Positions 20,967 to 30,592 of a stretch of 64,000 nt of DNA are shown one piece after another. The DNA is taken from the NCBI RefSeq assembly GCF_001577775.1, contig NZ_CP010835.1:1744264-1808263 (forward strand), written 5' to 3'. Each line of letters starts with the position of its first letter. Positions within the stretch are counted from its first letter, which is position 1. The stretch is from Pyrococcus kukulkanii. GTDB lineage: Archaea > Methanobacteriota_B > Thermococci > Thermococcales > Thermococcaceae. Under the pieces are notes generated by a model. It was not told the DNA's origin. It saw only the letters and a list, made by a program, of their open reading frames with translations, and made no database searches. The position numbers were made by a program, and so were the translations under genes.

Positions 20967-21939
20967 ACCTATCCTCCAAGTTAGAAACCTTACTGTTCAT
21001 TTTTACACTTATGCTGGAATAGTCAAGGCGATAGAGAAGGTTTCGTTTGACGTGTACAAAGGTGAAACGTTCGCCCTAGTTGGTGAAACTGGATGCGGAA
21101 AGAGCGTAACGTCAAGGGCATTAACTCAGCTAATAGAGAGTCCAGGAAGAATAGTTGAGGGTCAGGTCTTATATTACAGAGAAGATGGGAGTGTCGTTGA
21201 TCTTCTAAAACTAAGCGAAGAAGAAATAAGACAGATAAGGGGAAATGAAATAGCATATATTTTCCAAGATCCCCATGCTTCACTTGATCCTCTTTACACG
21301 GTTGGTTATCAGATAGCTGAAGCTATGGAAGTACATGGAAAGATCAAGAGTATTAAAGAGGGTATCCAGAGAGCGATTCAAATTCTGAAGTCAGTTTTAA
21401 TTCCTGATCCAGAGAGGAGAGTAAACAACTATCCGCATGAGCTTTCAGGTGGTATGAAGCAGAGAGTCGTCATTGGAATTGGAGTTTCAAATAATCCGAG
21501 AATACTAATAGCTGATGAACCGACTACGGCCTTGGATGTTACTGTTCAGGCTCAGATCCTTGAATTATTAGAGAAAATGAAAAAGGAATATAAGGCAACG
21601 ATTATCTTAATTACCCACAATCTTGGAGTAGTTGCAGAAACTGCTGATAGAGTTGCTGTTATGTATGCAGGAAAAATCGTTGAGATCGGAAGTGTTGACC
21701 AGATATTCAAGAATCCTCTACATCCTTACACTCAAGGTTTACTAAAGGCCGTACCTAATCCAATGACAAAGATAGAGAAACTAGAGGCTATACCTGGAAC
21801 AGTTCCTAATCTAATTACGCCACCGTCGGGATGTAGGTTTCACCCAAGATGTCCTAAGGCTATGGAGGTATGTAAACAGAAAGTTCCCGAGATGAAAGAA
21901 ATTGAGCCGGGTCACTTTGTTGCCTGTCATCTTTACTGA
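20959..21939 (+). CDS. dppD: Dipeptide/oligopeptide ABC transporter ATPase 1
   Basis: One of two ATPases energising the importer. Walker A is GETGCGKSV, the signature is LSGGMKQRV, Walker B is ILIADEPTT, and the switch histidine is in LITHNLG. The C-terminal oligopeptide-transporter extension, with a cysteine cluster ([14 protein letters not shown]), is present and may bind an Fe-S cluster. I prefer GTG at 20959, which is well spaced from AGGAGGGTGA inside the end of dppC. GTG at 20950 would add three residues. Confidence 0.9.
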   Translation: MPEPILQVRNLTVHFYTYAGIVKAIEKVSFDVYKGETFALVGETGCGKSVTSRALTQLIESPGRIVEGQVLYYREDGSVVDLLKLSEEEIRQIRGNEIAYIFQDPHASLDPLYTVGYQIAEAMEVHGKIKSIKEGIQRAIQILKSVLIPDPERRVNNYPHELSGGMKQRVVIGIGVSNNPRILIADEPTTALDVTVQAQILELLEKMKKEYKATIILITHNLGVVAETADRVAVMYAGKIVEIGSVDQIFKNPLHPYTQGLLKAVPNPMTKIEKLEAIPGTVPNLITPPSGCRFHPRCPKAMEVCKQKVPEMKEIEPGHFVACHLY

Positions 21940-21949
21940 GGTGGTATAG

Positions 21950-22930
21950 ATGAGTGAGCCAGTACTTAAAGTTGAAAATCTAAAGAAATACTTCCCGGTA
22001 AGAGGACTCTTTAGAACAGTGGGATGGGTCAAGGCTGTGGATGGTGTAAGCTTTGAGATATACAAGGGCGAAACTTTTGGTTTAGTGGGGGAAAGTGGTT
22101 GCGGTAAAACAACTACTGGAAGAACAATTCTTAGACTTATAGAGCCGACTGATGGCAAAATAATCTTCATGGGTAGGGATGTTACGAAACTGAAGGGAGA
22201 AGAGTTAAAGTGGTTCAGAAGGAAAGCCCAGATAATGTTCCAGGATCCCTACTCCTCTCTTAACCCCAGACAGACCGTGTTCCAAATAATTATGGAGCCC
22301 GTTAGATTCCATGGAATTCAAGTTGATGACCCTGAGGAATTTGTAATAAGACTACTAGAGAGTGTTGGACTCAATGAGATGCATCTTTATCGTTATCCCC
22401 ATGAATTTTCAGGTGGTCAAAGGCAGAGAATAGCCTTAGCAAGGTTGTTAGCCCTAAAACCAGAGTTTATAGTCTTGGATGAGCCTACTTCAGCTTTGGA
22501 TGTTTCAGTTCAGGCTAACATCTTGAACACTTTGAAAGATCTCCAGGAAAAACATGGTTTCACGTACCTGTTCATTAGCCATGACCTTGGTGTCGTGAAA
22601 TACATGAGTGACAGGATAGGAGTTATGTACTTAGGCAAGCTCGTTGAAGTGGGTCCCTCAGATAAAATATTCGAGAATCCGCTTCATCCATATACAAAAA
22701 TGCTTCTTTCCGCTATCCCAATACCTGATCCTGACATAGCCAGGGAGATGAAAAAGAAGAGAATGAAAGTTACAGGTGAACCACCAAGCCCAATAAATCC
22801 ACCTAAAGGATGTAGGTTCCATCCAAGATGTCCATATGCCAAGGCAGGTCTCTGCGATAAAGAAGAACCTCCAATGGTTGAGGTAGAAAAGGATCACTAT
22901 GTTGCTTGTTGGCTCTATGCTAAGGCTTAA
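21950..22930 (+). CDS. dppF: Dipeptide/oligopeptide ABC transporter ATPase 2
   Basis: Partner ATPase to DppD. Walker A is GESGCGKTT, the signature is FSGGQRQRI, Walker B is [12 protein letters not shown], and the switch histidine is in FISHDLG. The C-terminal cysteine motif [15 protein letters not shown] is again present. It begins 10 bp after dppD with ribosome site GAGGTGG. It is the last recognisable transporter gene; only 29 bp separate it from the following small membrane-protein gene. Confidence 0.92.
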   Translation: MSEPVLKVENLKKYFPVRGLFRTVGWVKAVDGVSFEIYKGETFGLVGESGCGKTTTGRTILRLIEPTDGKIIFMGRDVTKLKGEELKWFRRKAQIMFQDPYSSLNPRQTVFQIIMEPVRFHGIQVDDPEEFVIRLLESVGLNEMHLYRYPHEFSGGQRQRIALARLLALKPEFIVLDEPTSALDVSVQANILNTLKDLQEKHGFTYLFISHDLGVVKYMSDRIGVMYLGKLVEVGPSDKIFENPLHPYTKMLLSAIPIPDPDIAREMKKKRMKVTGEPPSPINPPKGCRFHPRCPYAKAGLCDKEEPPMVEVEKDHYVACWLYAKA

Positions 22931-22959
22931 ATAATATATTTTCTCTCAATTTTTTCGCA

Positions 22960-23328
22960 ATGCGGGATGGCATTGTTTCTCTACTAAGCTCGATATTTGA
23001 TGTAATTGTGGCAATACTGGAAGTAGTTATTATAGGATTTATAGCTATCTCACTATACAAAACTGTGATCCCACTTTCTGTGGGTGATCTAGAATTGGCT
23101 CTTGAAAATTTCCTGTTGGTTTTGATACTGCTGGAGATGTATGAACTGCTGTCTTTATATCTGAAAGAGCATCATGTAAGTATGAGAAGAATTGCTGAAT
23201 TAGGGATAATGGCGATAGTTAGAAAGATAATGATTGAGAAGATATATGATCCGCTACAGCTCTTAGGCTTTGCAGCTGTTATTTTCGTTCTCGGGTGGAT
23301 ATATGTTAACCTTCGTAGGGAATATTAA
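22960..23328 (+). CDS. Small PsiE-like membrane protein
   Basis: A 122-residue protein with about four transmembrane helices, matching the phosphate-starvation-inducible PsiE family. The helices lie near residues 10-35, 45-67, 80-92 and 100-116. The family segment LLSLYLKEHHVSMRRIAELGIMA carries the typical histidines and arginines, followed by IVRKIMIEKI. The cellular function of the family is unknown. It follows dppF closely, so read-through from the dpp operon is likely. The leader of fen1 follows. Confidence 0.75.
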   Translation: MRDGIVSLLSSIFDVIVAILEVVIIGFIAISLYKTVIPLSVGDLELALENFLLVLILLEMYELLSLYLKEHHVSMRRIAELGIMAIVRKIMIEKIYDPLQLLGFAAVIFVLGWIYVNLRREY

Positions 23329-23390
23329 CAACCTTATCTTTTTTAGGATCTAAAGGGATTGATTTTTAACTTCTTTAATTTGAATATATC

Positions 23391-23446
23391 CTGATGATGA
23401 ACCTTCCCCTCATCTGAATGATGATGAGCACACCGGTAGGCTGAGG
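23391..23446 (+). ncRNA. C/D box guide sRNA in the fen1 leader
   Basis: All four boxes of an archaeal C/D RNA are present in order. C box ATGATGA is at 23394-23400 and D' box CTGA at 23414-23417. C' box ATGATGA is at 23421-23427 and D box CTGA at 23441-23444. Guides of 13 nt sit before each D-type box. By the N+5 rule they would direct 2'-O-methylation in targets ATGAGGGGAAGGT and CCTACCGGTGTGC. A TATA-like GATTTTTAAC at 23361-23370 is at the correct distance for a start near the C box. The D box overlaps the fen1 ribosome site, and fen1 starts 9 bp later. Confidence 0.85.
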
Positions 23447-23453
23447 TGATCCT

Positions 23454-24479
23454 ATGGGTGTTCCTATTGGTGAGCTAATCCCTAAGAAGGAAATAGAGCT
23501 TGAGAACTTATATGGGAAAAAGGTCGCTATTGATGCACTAAATGCCATTTACCAGTTCCTCTCAACGATAAGGCAGAGAGATGGTACTCCACTAATGGAT
23601 TCTAAGGGGAGAATAACTTCTCACCTCAGTGGCCTTTTCTATAGAACGATAAACCTGATGGAAGCAGGAATTAAGCCAGCTTACGTTTTCGATGGGAAGC
23701 CCCCAGAGTTTAAAAAGAAGGAGTTAGAAAAGAGGAAGGAGGCTAGGGAAGAGGCGGAAGTTAAATGGAGGGAAGCACTCGCGAGGGGTGACATGGAGGA
23801 AGCGAGGAAGTATGCTCAGAGAGCCACTAGGGTTAATGAGATGTTAATTGAGGATGCAAAGAAGCTACTTGAGCTAATGGGGATTCCAGTTGTCCAAGCC
23901 CCAAGCGAAGGTGAGGCTCAGGCAGCTTACATGGCATCTAAGGGTCATGTTTATGCTTCCGCTAGCCAGGATTATGACTCCCTCTTATTTGGAGCCCCCA
24001 GGTTGGTTAGGAACCTAACCATAACTGGAAAGAGGAAACTCCCTGGGAAGAACGTTTATGTGGAAGTTAAGCCAGAGCTTGTTGTACTTGATGAAGTTCT
24101 CTCCTCGCTAAAGCTTACGAGGGAGAAGCTGATTGAACTAGCTATCCTCGTTGGCACGGACTATAACCCTGGGGGAATAAAGGGTATAGGGCCAAAGAAG
24201 GCGTTAGAGATAGTTAGGCACTCAAAAGACCCCTTGGCCAAGTTCCAGAAGCAGAGCGAAGTTGACTTATATGCCATCAAGGAATTCTTCCTCAACCCTC
24301 CTGTGACCGATGAGTATAAATTGCAGTGGAAGGAACCTGATGAAGAAGGAATTCTAAAGTTCCTCTGCGATGAGCATGACTTTAGCGAAGAGAGAGTTAA
24401 AAATGGGCTGGAGAGGCTTAGAAAGGCAGTAAAAGCAGGAAGACAGTCGACACTGGAGAGCTGGTTCATGAAAAGGTAA
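23454..24479 (+). CDS. fen: Flap endonuclease 1
   Basis: Structure-specific nuclease that removes 5' flaps in Okazaki fragment maturation and base-excision repair. Metal-binding acids are in [50 protein letters not shown] and [17 protein letters not shown] (helix-hairpin-helix). The C-terminus QSTLESWF is the PCNA-interacting PIP box. Length (341) is that of the Pyrococcus enzyme. It begins immediately after the C/D sRNA with ribosome site GAGGTGAT shared with the D box. Its 3' end overlaps the opposite-strand trm5b by 14 bp. Confidence 0.96.
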   Translation: MGVPIGELIPKKEIELENLYGKKVAIDALNAIYQFLSTIRQRDGTPLMDSKGRITSHLSGLFYRTINLMEAGIKPAYVFDGKPPEFKKKELEKRKEAREEAEVKWREALARGDMEEARKYAQRATRVNEMLIEDAKKLLELMGIPVVQAPSEGEAQAAYMASKGHVYASASQDYDSLLFGAPRLVRNLTITGKRKLPGKNVYVEVKPELVVLDEVLSSLKLTREKLIELAILVGTDYNPGGIKGIGPKKALEIVRHSKDPLAKFQKQSEVDLYAIKEFFLNPPVTDEYKLQWKEPDEEGILKFLCDEHDFSEERVKNGLERLRKAVKAGRQSTLESWFMKR

Positions 24480-25467
24480 CCTTGAAGTCTATGGCTACGT
24501 TGTACTGCCTGGGAGCATAGTTCCTTATTATCCTTTTATCCAATATTTCAACATTCGCATTGAATTTTCGAGCTGTCATCTTAATAGCCTCAATGTGATC
24601 TCCGAAGGGGTCTTTCTCCGGTCCAAATCCATAGTAGTGGATAATTGTCTCATCCTTCGCGCTCGCGAATGCCTCCTTTAAGAAATCTTTGGCAAACCTT
24701 GGCAAGTTCATTATTATCCTGTCCGCCTTGACTTTTTTCGCAACTTCTCTGGCATCTCCCAGGATTGGAATGACATTCCATGTCTTGTTTAACCTTATAT
24801 TCTCCTTCAAGTATCTTATGGCCCAGGGGTTTATATCGCAGGCAAAGACTGTTTTTACTTTCTTTGCCAGCAGTATTGAATAGGGACCAACGCCTGCAAA
24901 CATGTCAAACACGATCTCTCCTGCTTTGGCTTTATTGAATATTCTCATTCTCTCAGTTGCTAAGCGGGGAGAGAAGTAGACTTTAGCAACATCAAGCTTC
25001 AGCCTTATTCCATTCTCCCTGTGAATGGTTTCAGTTCTTTTTTCTCCCGCTATAGGAATGAGTTCCCTAACCCTGTACTCCCCCTCAACTTTCCCACCCT
25101 TCATGAAGACTGCCTTGACATTCTTATGAACCTTTATTATTGCCTCTCCAATTTCCCTCTCGTATCCCTGAAGCTCCTCGGGTATCTCTATTATTGCTAT
25201 ATCCCCTATTATGTCAAAGGAGCTTGGAAGGAATTTCCGTAGACTCTCCGGTATCTTTACTACTTCTCTATAACTATGAGGTCTTCTCTCCGCTTTTTCA
25301 AGCTCAACATCAACAGTTTCAAACCCTACAACCTCGGAAGTTATGGGAATTAAAATGTAATTTCCCTCAACCTTTATTTTATATCTCCTATCGAGCACGC
25401 CACGCTCGAGTAGCTTTCTTCTGACTTTCTCTCCCTCAGTCCTGGGAACTTTTACCGCTAGAACCAT
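24466..25467 (-). CDS. trm5b: tRNA (guanine37-N1)-methyltransferase Trm5b
   Basis: Makes m1G37 next to the anticodon, preventing frameshifts. It has the N-terminal D1 domain ([20 protein letters not shown]), the linker [11 protein letters not shown] and the Trm5 motif [12 protein letters not shown]. The SAM-binding loop [16 protein letters not shown] and the catalytic [10 protein letters not shown] follow. Sequence recalls Pyrococcus Trm5b rather than Trm5a, which also acts on imG biosynthesis. I take ATG at 25467; GTG at 25479 would add four residues. It lies downstream of two broken small genes and may be the last gene of the transcript that starts with the fluoride-type riboswitch at 27.1 kb. 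Confidence 0.9.
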   Translation of the reverse strand: MVLAVKVPRTEGEKVRRKLLERGVLDRRYKIKVEGNYILIPITSEVVGFETVDVELEKAERRPHSYREVVKIPESLRKFLPSSFDIIGDIAIIEIPEELQGYEREIGEAIIKVHKNVKAVFMKGGKVEGEYRVRELIPIAGEKRTETIHRENGIRLKLDVAKVYFSPRLATERMRIFNKAKAGEIVFDMFAGVGPYSILLAKKVKTVFACDINPWAIRYLKENIRLNKTWNVIPILGDAREVAKKVKADRIIMNLPRFAKDFLKEAFASAKDETIIHYYGFGPEKDPFGDHIEAIKMTARKFNANVEILDKRIIRNYAPRQYNVAIDFKVTFS

Positions 25468-25508
25468 TTTCCGCCCCACTGAATACTAGGTACCTCTTTA
25501 TAAGTTCT

Positions 25509-25856
25509 TTAGCCTCTCGGTAGTTCCCTTCTCCTTAACCCAAGTATTTTCCTGAGCCTCGCATTTCCGGTCATCATGCCTGACAGTTGAATTGTCAAGT
25601 TTTTATTATCCAGGGCCAGTTGATAGGCTTTGAATCGAATTGAGGACCATTTGCCTTCTACTTCAAAGGGGCCTTTCTCTAATCTCTATATCTTCTCAAG
25701 ATTATCATTAGAGAATCCATTTTTAAGTTCCCCACCGTATATAGCTTTTATCACTTCGATTAACTTGAAGTCGCTCTCTTCTATCATTCTTAGGGCTTTT
25801 TCGGGAACGTTTATGGAAATCTTCTTCCACCTACCTGCTTTGAATACGACTTTCAT
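25509..25856 (-). pseudogene. Small gene interrupted by an in-frame amber stop
   Basis: Starting from ATG at 25856 the frame reads 56 codons (MKVVFKAGRWKKISINVPEK...), meets TAG at 25688-25686, then continues open in the same frame for 58 more codons (GPFEVEGKWSSIRFKAYQLA ... LRKILGLRRRELPRG) to TAA at 25509. The two parts together look like one protein of about 115 residues that I do not recognise. Amber read-through by pyrrolysine is not expected in this lineage, so I treat it as a nonsense-inactivated gene; a sequencing error is an alternative. It overlaps the end of the preceding broken gene. Confidence 0.6.
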
Positions 25857-26144
25857 TTAGTTGCCTCCTTAACTTTTCATTCTCCATGTGGAGCTTAAGC
25901 CTTAGTTCCATCATTTTTACCTTGTCCCTTTCTGCTTGCATATAGAACCTTATGAGTCTTTCATACTCTTCGGAAACTTTGTTTAGCCTATCCTCTAAGG
26001 CAGACCTCCGTTCTCTAAGAAATTTAATTTGAGGGAAAGAAGGAGCCTCCCGAGTTTATCTTTTGACCTAAGAACTTGTTCTATCTTCCCCTTGTTGGCT
26101 TTTATCAACTCAACATCCTCTTCAGATACCCAAATCTCCATCAT
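25831..26144 (-). pseudogene. Frameshifted coiled-coil gene
   Basis: The frame starts at ATG 26144, overlapping the toroid-protein stop in an ATGA junction. It encodes MMEIWVSEEDVELIKANKGK... and stops at 25995. A second frame, entered near 26035, continues naturally (PSFPQIKFLRERRSALEDRL ... MQAERDKVKMMELRLKLHME) to TAG at 25831. That second part is a strong coiled coil with no start codon of its own. One frameshift joins them into a protein of about 104 residues. Either the gene is inactivated, or there is a sequencing indel or programmed shift; no slippery run is obvious at the junction. Confidence 0.6.
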
Positions 26145-26995
26145 AACCACCTTACAAGAACATCTAAGCTTGCAAGTGCCCTGTACGTGTTCTGGAAGTT
26201 TGAAATTCCTAGCTCATAACTTCTCCTGAATCCTCCATTTGGGTTTTGCAGAGCCTTTATGAACTTGATGTGCCTTTTTATGCACGTGGCTCTCTTTCCG
26301 AGCATCTGTAGTCCTCTTAATGCGTAGAACGTTGGCTCTATGTACGGGGGCAGAGAGTTGGGAACTTCTGTGAAACCTCCCCTGTCCCCGCAGACTTCGC
26401 AGAGCTCAAAATGCACAGTATCAATTCTCTGCCCCAGGAAGTTAAGTGAGTATAATGCCTGGTAAGTCATCGTTGTCGTTGGACGCTCTACACCGAAACC
26501 ATCTCTAATTTTGTATTGCATTATGAATTCTATCATTCTCTCCTTCATCTCTGGGGATGGTCTGTAACCTACGGATTCCATAGCTCTGGAGGCCCAGTAG
26601 GTTGCTTCAAGTGGTGTTGCCGTTCCAAACTCTTCGCTTCCTCCTAATCCAACCGCGAATTTTCCTTTTACTGGATTGTACTTTTTAAACAGCAGTTCCA
26701 GTTTTTCCCTGGCTAAATCCTTGGCCCCTAGGATTGCTAGGGCCTCGATGGCCATTGCAACTCCAACGGTTGCTGTCTGCATTTGAGCTGAGTTATAGAG
26801 GAACTCTATTGTCTTCTCCTTCTTTGGAACTTCTATTCCTAATAGGGTGTAGATCTTTACGGCATAGTACGTGTCATTTATGTTTGTATCGGCTAGTTGG
26901 GATACGAAGCAGTACCCTCCGTCATCGTGCCTTCTCCTCTCAACATATTCGAACACCTTTTCTAAGTTAATAAACTCCCCTAGCTTCGAGCCCAT
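26141..26995 (-). CDS. Prenyltransferase/squalene-cyclase-type toroid repeat protein
   Basis: A 284-residue protein built from alpha-alpha toroid repeats like those of terpenoid cyclases and protein prenyltransferases. Repeat cores are DDGGYCFVSQLADTNINDTYYA, then CGDRGGFTEVPNSLPPYIEPTF and NPNGGFRRSYELGISNFQNT. No cyclase acid motif (DXDD) is visible, so the fold is assigned but not the activity. The CEVCG pair may bind metal. The gene has a 5' leader with a fluoride-type riboswitch, and its ribosome site GGAGG at 27007-27003 is one arm of the predicted switch helix. Two broken small genes and trm5b follow on the same strand. A role in fluoride response is inferred only from the leader. Confidence 0.75.
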   Translation of the reverse strand: MGSKLGEFINLEKVFEYVERRRHDDGGYCFVSQLADTNINDTYYAVKIYTLLGIEVPKKEKTIEFLYNSAQMQTATVGVAMAIEALAILGAKDLAREKLELLFKKYNPVKGKFAVGLGGSEEFGTATPLEATYWASRAMESVGYRPSPEMKERMIEFIMQYKIRDGFGVERPTTTMTYQALYSLNFLGQRIDTVHFELCEVCGDRGGFTEVPNSLPPYIEPTFYALRGLQMLGKRATCIKRHIKFIKALQNPNGGFRRSYELGISNFQNTYRALASLDVLVRWL

Positions 26996-27090
26996 ACTCT
27001 CGCCTCCCGTAAAGCTTTCAGAACAGGCGCCATCAGCCTCCCGACGGGAGGCGGTTCGGGCTCGAAGCCCCGGGCGGGCGCCATCGCCCC
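26996..27090 (-). promoter_or_regulatory. Fluoride (crcB-type) riboswitch with SD-sequestering switch
   Basis: Read on the minus strand, the aptamer matches the fluoride riboswitch. P1 is GGGCG/CGCCC enclosing AUGGCGCC (27088-27072). After an extra UUCG-type hairpin (about 27071-27057) comes AACCGCC, and the second helix is GCCUCCC/GGGAGGC. It is followed by UGAUGGCGCC, whose GGCGCC can form the pseudoknot with the P1 loop. The published Thermotoga petrophila aptamer has the same layout as I remember it. Downstream, ACGGGAGGCG (27010-27001) contains the ribosome site and is a perfect 10-bp complement of CGCCUCCCGU (27053-27044), the arm of the second helix. The two pairings exclude each other, suggesting translation is switched on by ligand. 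No Rfam search was possible. Confidence 0.8.
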
Positions 27091-27152
27091 AACGGAACGC
27101 CAGGATTACCTACTCCCGTTGCCGGTTTCGGTTCATCTCCTGGGTTCCGGCC
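27091..27152 (-). other. Unidentified structured RNA domain at the 5' end of the riboswitch leader
   Basis: On the minus strand, GGAAC-CCAGGA (27148-27138) pairs with UCCUGG-C-GUUCC (27105-27094), giving an 11-bp helix with one bulge. An inner hairpin CCG-GCAA-CGG has a GNRA tetraloop (27125-27116). The large asymmetric internal loop between them is purine-rich, with GAUGAACCGAAA on one side and GAGUAGGUAA on the other, which looks like a folded motif. It lies between the predicted transcription start (about 27153) and the fluoride aptamer. I do not recognise it as a known riboswitch class. Confidence 0.5.
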
Positions 27153-27171
27153 ATTTTAAATTTCTTCAGTT

Positions 27172-27187
27172 GTTAATTTAAAAACCT
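27172..27187. promoter_or_regulatory. Shared AT-rich box of two divergent promoters
   Basis: GTTAATTTAAAAACCT can act as TATA box in both directions. On the minus strand GGTTTTTAAATT is about 26 bp from the first G of the structured leader (about 27152). On the plus strand TTTAAAAA is about 26 bp from a start near 27207, just before the phosphatase ATG. Confidence 0.45.
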
Positions 27188-27214
27188 TAGTTTAATAGTG
27201 GTGAAGGTGGTTAG

Positions 27215-29262
<2,048 letters not shown>

Positions 29263-29312
29263 TTATTCTCACCCAGGAAAGGTTGGAGAACAGACTTTTA
29301 ACTTTAAGCTCG

Positions 29313-29326
29313 AAAATGATCATTTT
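29313..29326. promoter_or_regulatory. 14-bp palindrome upstream of aminotransferase
   Basis: AAAATGATCATTTT is perfectly palindromic. It sits about 10 bp upstream of a TATA-like stretch (minus strand GCTTAAAGTTAAAAG, about 29296-29310) of the aminotransferase gene. This is the usual place for an activator of the Lrp/AsnC type in archaea. Confidence 0.4.
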
Positions 29327-29357
29327 TGTTCGAAAAATTTTCAGAGAAAAGGAAAGT

Positions 29358-30350
29358 TCACTCAATACTCTTTCCGTTCCAGCTTTCTATAAACTCCTTA
29401 GCTGAGTTTGCGGCAATTGCACCCTGCCCAACTGCCACTGCAATCTGCTTGAATACGTTGGTAATGTCACCTGCCGCGAATATTCCTGGAACTTTTGTTC
29501 TCATGTACATGTCAACCTTAATGTAACCGTACTCGTCGGTAATTCCAAGGTGTTTAACGAAGTCTGTTTTTGGCTCGTAGCCGATGAATATGAATACTCC
29601 ATCGACTTTCTTCTCGAATACCTCTCCAGTCTTAACGTTCTTCAAAACAACGCTTTCTACCTTGTTTGTTCCCTTGATTTCTGTAACAACAGTGTTTAGG
29701 ATGGTTGGTATCCCAGCTTCCTTAAGCCTGTCTTGGAGTATCTTATCCGCTCTGAACTTGTCCCTCCTGTGAACTAGGGTAACCTTAACTCCAATGCTGT
29801 GCAAATACAAAGCTTCCTGAAGTGCCGTATTCCCTCCGCCAACTACGATGACTTCCTTACCAACGAATAGCGGTCCGTCACAAGTTGCACAGTAGCTAAC
29901 CCCTCTTCCAGTAAACTCTTTCTCTCCTGGGACGTTTAATTTCCTAGGCTCTGCTCCAACTGCTATGATTATTGTCTTGGACTTGTACTCCTTCCCGTTA
30001 GCTGTTTTAACGCTGAAGTGACAGGGGCCTTCATAATATGCACACTCTGTTGGGTCTATTCTCACAACCTCGTCAAATATAACATCAACTCCGTACTTCT
30101 TAACTTGCTCGTACATCCTGTTTGAGAGCTCTGAACCACTTATCCCCTCTGGAAATCCGGGATAGTTCTCTATTAGATCGGTTATGGCCATGTTTCCTCC
30201 AAGATCCTTTGTGATAATTATTGTCTCTAGTCCAAATCTCGCGGCATAAATTGCTGCTGTATATCCTGCTGGCCCAGCTCCGATGATTATCACATCCCAG
30301 ACCTTGCTCTCGTCGATGGTGCTCTTTGTTAATCCTCCCAAGCTAAACAT
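29358..30350 (-). CDS. trxB: Thioredoxin reductase
   Basis: FAD flavoprotein that passes electrons to thioredoxin or protein disulfide oxidoreductase. The FAD motif is IIGAGPAGYTAAIYAARFG. The redox disulfide is SYCATCDGPLF, and the pyridine-nucleotide motif is VVGGGNTALQEALYL. The C-terminal FAD motif is VPGIFAAGDITNV. Length 330 is standard for the low-molecular-weight type. A strong ribosome site AAAGGAGGTGA precedes ATG 30350. It is divergent from frhAGB, with 242 bp between. In Thermococcus onnurineus the frhAGB hydrogenase has been reported to exchange electrons directly with thioredoxin reductase, so this neighbourhood is meaningful. Confidence 0.93.
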   Translation of the reverse strand: MFSLGGLTKSTIDESKVWDVIIIGAGPAGYTAAIYAARFGLETIIITKDLGGNMAITDLIENYPGFPEGISGSELSNRMYEQVKKYGVDVIFDEVVRIDPTECAYYEGPCHFSVKTANGKEYKSKTIIIAVGAEPRKLNVPGEKEFTGRGVSYCATCDGPLFVGKEVIVVGGGNTALQEALYLHSIGVKVTLVHRRDKFRADKILQDRLKEAGIPTILNTVVTEIKGTNKVESVVLKNVKTGEVFEKKVDGVFIFIGYEPKTDFVKHLGITDEYGYIKVDMYMRTKVPGIFAAGDITNVFKQIAVAVGQGAIAANSAKEFIESWNGKSIE

Positions 30351-30502
30351 CTTGATTCACCTCCTTTCCTCGCTGGCACACAATAGTTGGTGAATATTTA
30401 AAAGCATTTTGGAACATAATTGGGTATTAAAAATAGAGAGTTGTCTTACCCAAATGGATAAACAAAAGCGTTTATAATTTCGATAACCATGACAAAAATT
30501 CT

Positions 30503-30519
30503 GTTCTAAACCTCCAGTT
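30503..30519 (+). promoter_or_regulatory. SurR-type operator before frhAGB
   Basis: GTT-CTA-AAC-CTCCA-GTT fits the full SurR consensus GTTn3AACn5GTT at every fixed position. It ends 9 bp before the TATA box at 30529. SurR is the thiol-switch regulator that, when reduced, activates hydrogenase genes in Pyrococcus furiosus. Location just upstream of BRE/TATA suits activation. Confidence 0.7.
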
Positions 30520-30528
30520 CAAAAAACG

Positions 30529-30540
30529 CTTTTATTTATT
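30529..30540 (+). promoter_or_regulatory. frhAGB promoter TATA box
   Basis: GCTTTTATTTATT preceded by the A-rich BRE AAAAAAC. The expected start is near 30560. The leader carries GGGGGTGATT before the GTG start. Confidence 0.5.
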
Positions 30541-30592
30541 GAGCTTTAAGACAGAAATAGGTGTGGGGAATTTTATCGTTGGGGGTGATTAA

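Noticed and set aside
24466-24479. Tail-to-tail overlap of fen1 and trm5b (and similar overlaps at 1857, 27898 and 62262) as possible annotation error.
   Set aside because: Both reading frames in each pair end at conserved C-termini; short convergent overlaps are normal in this compact genome.
25686-25688. The in-frame TAG could encode pyrrolysine.
   Set aside because: Pyrrolysine coding is not known in Thermococcales and no related genes are in the window; nonsense mutation or sequencing error is simpler.
26996-27153. The GC-rich island first looked like an H/ACA guide RNA or other hgc-type ncRNA (10-bp stem followed by AGA, UGAUG/CUGA elements).
   Set aside because: The P1 loop, AACCGCC strand and UGAUGGCGCC pseudoknot partner fit the fluoride aptamer far better, and the 10-bp stem contains the ribosome site of the next gene. 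A stand-alone ncRNA overlapping the leader is still possible.
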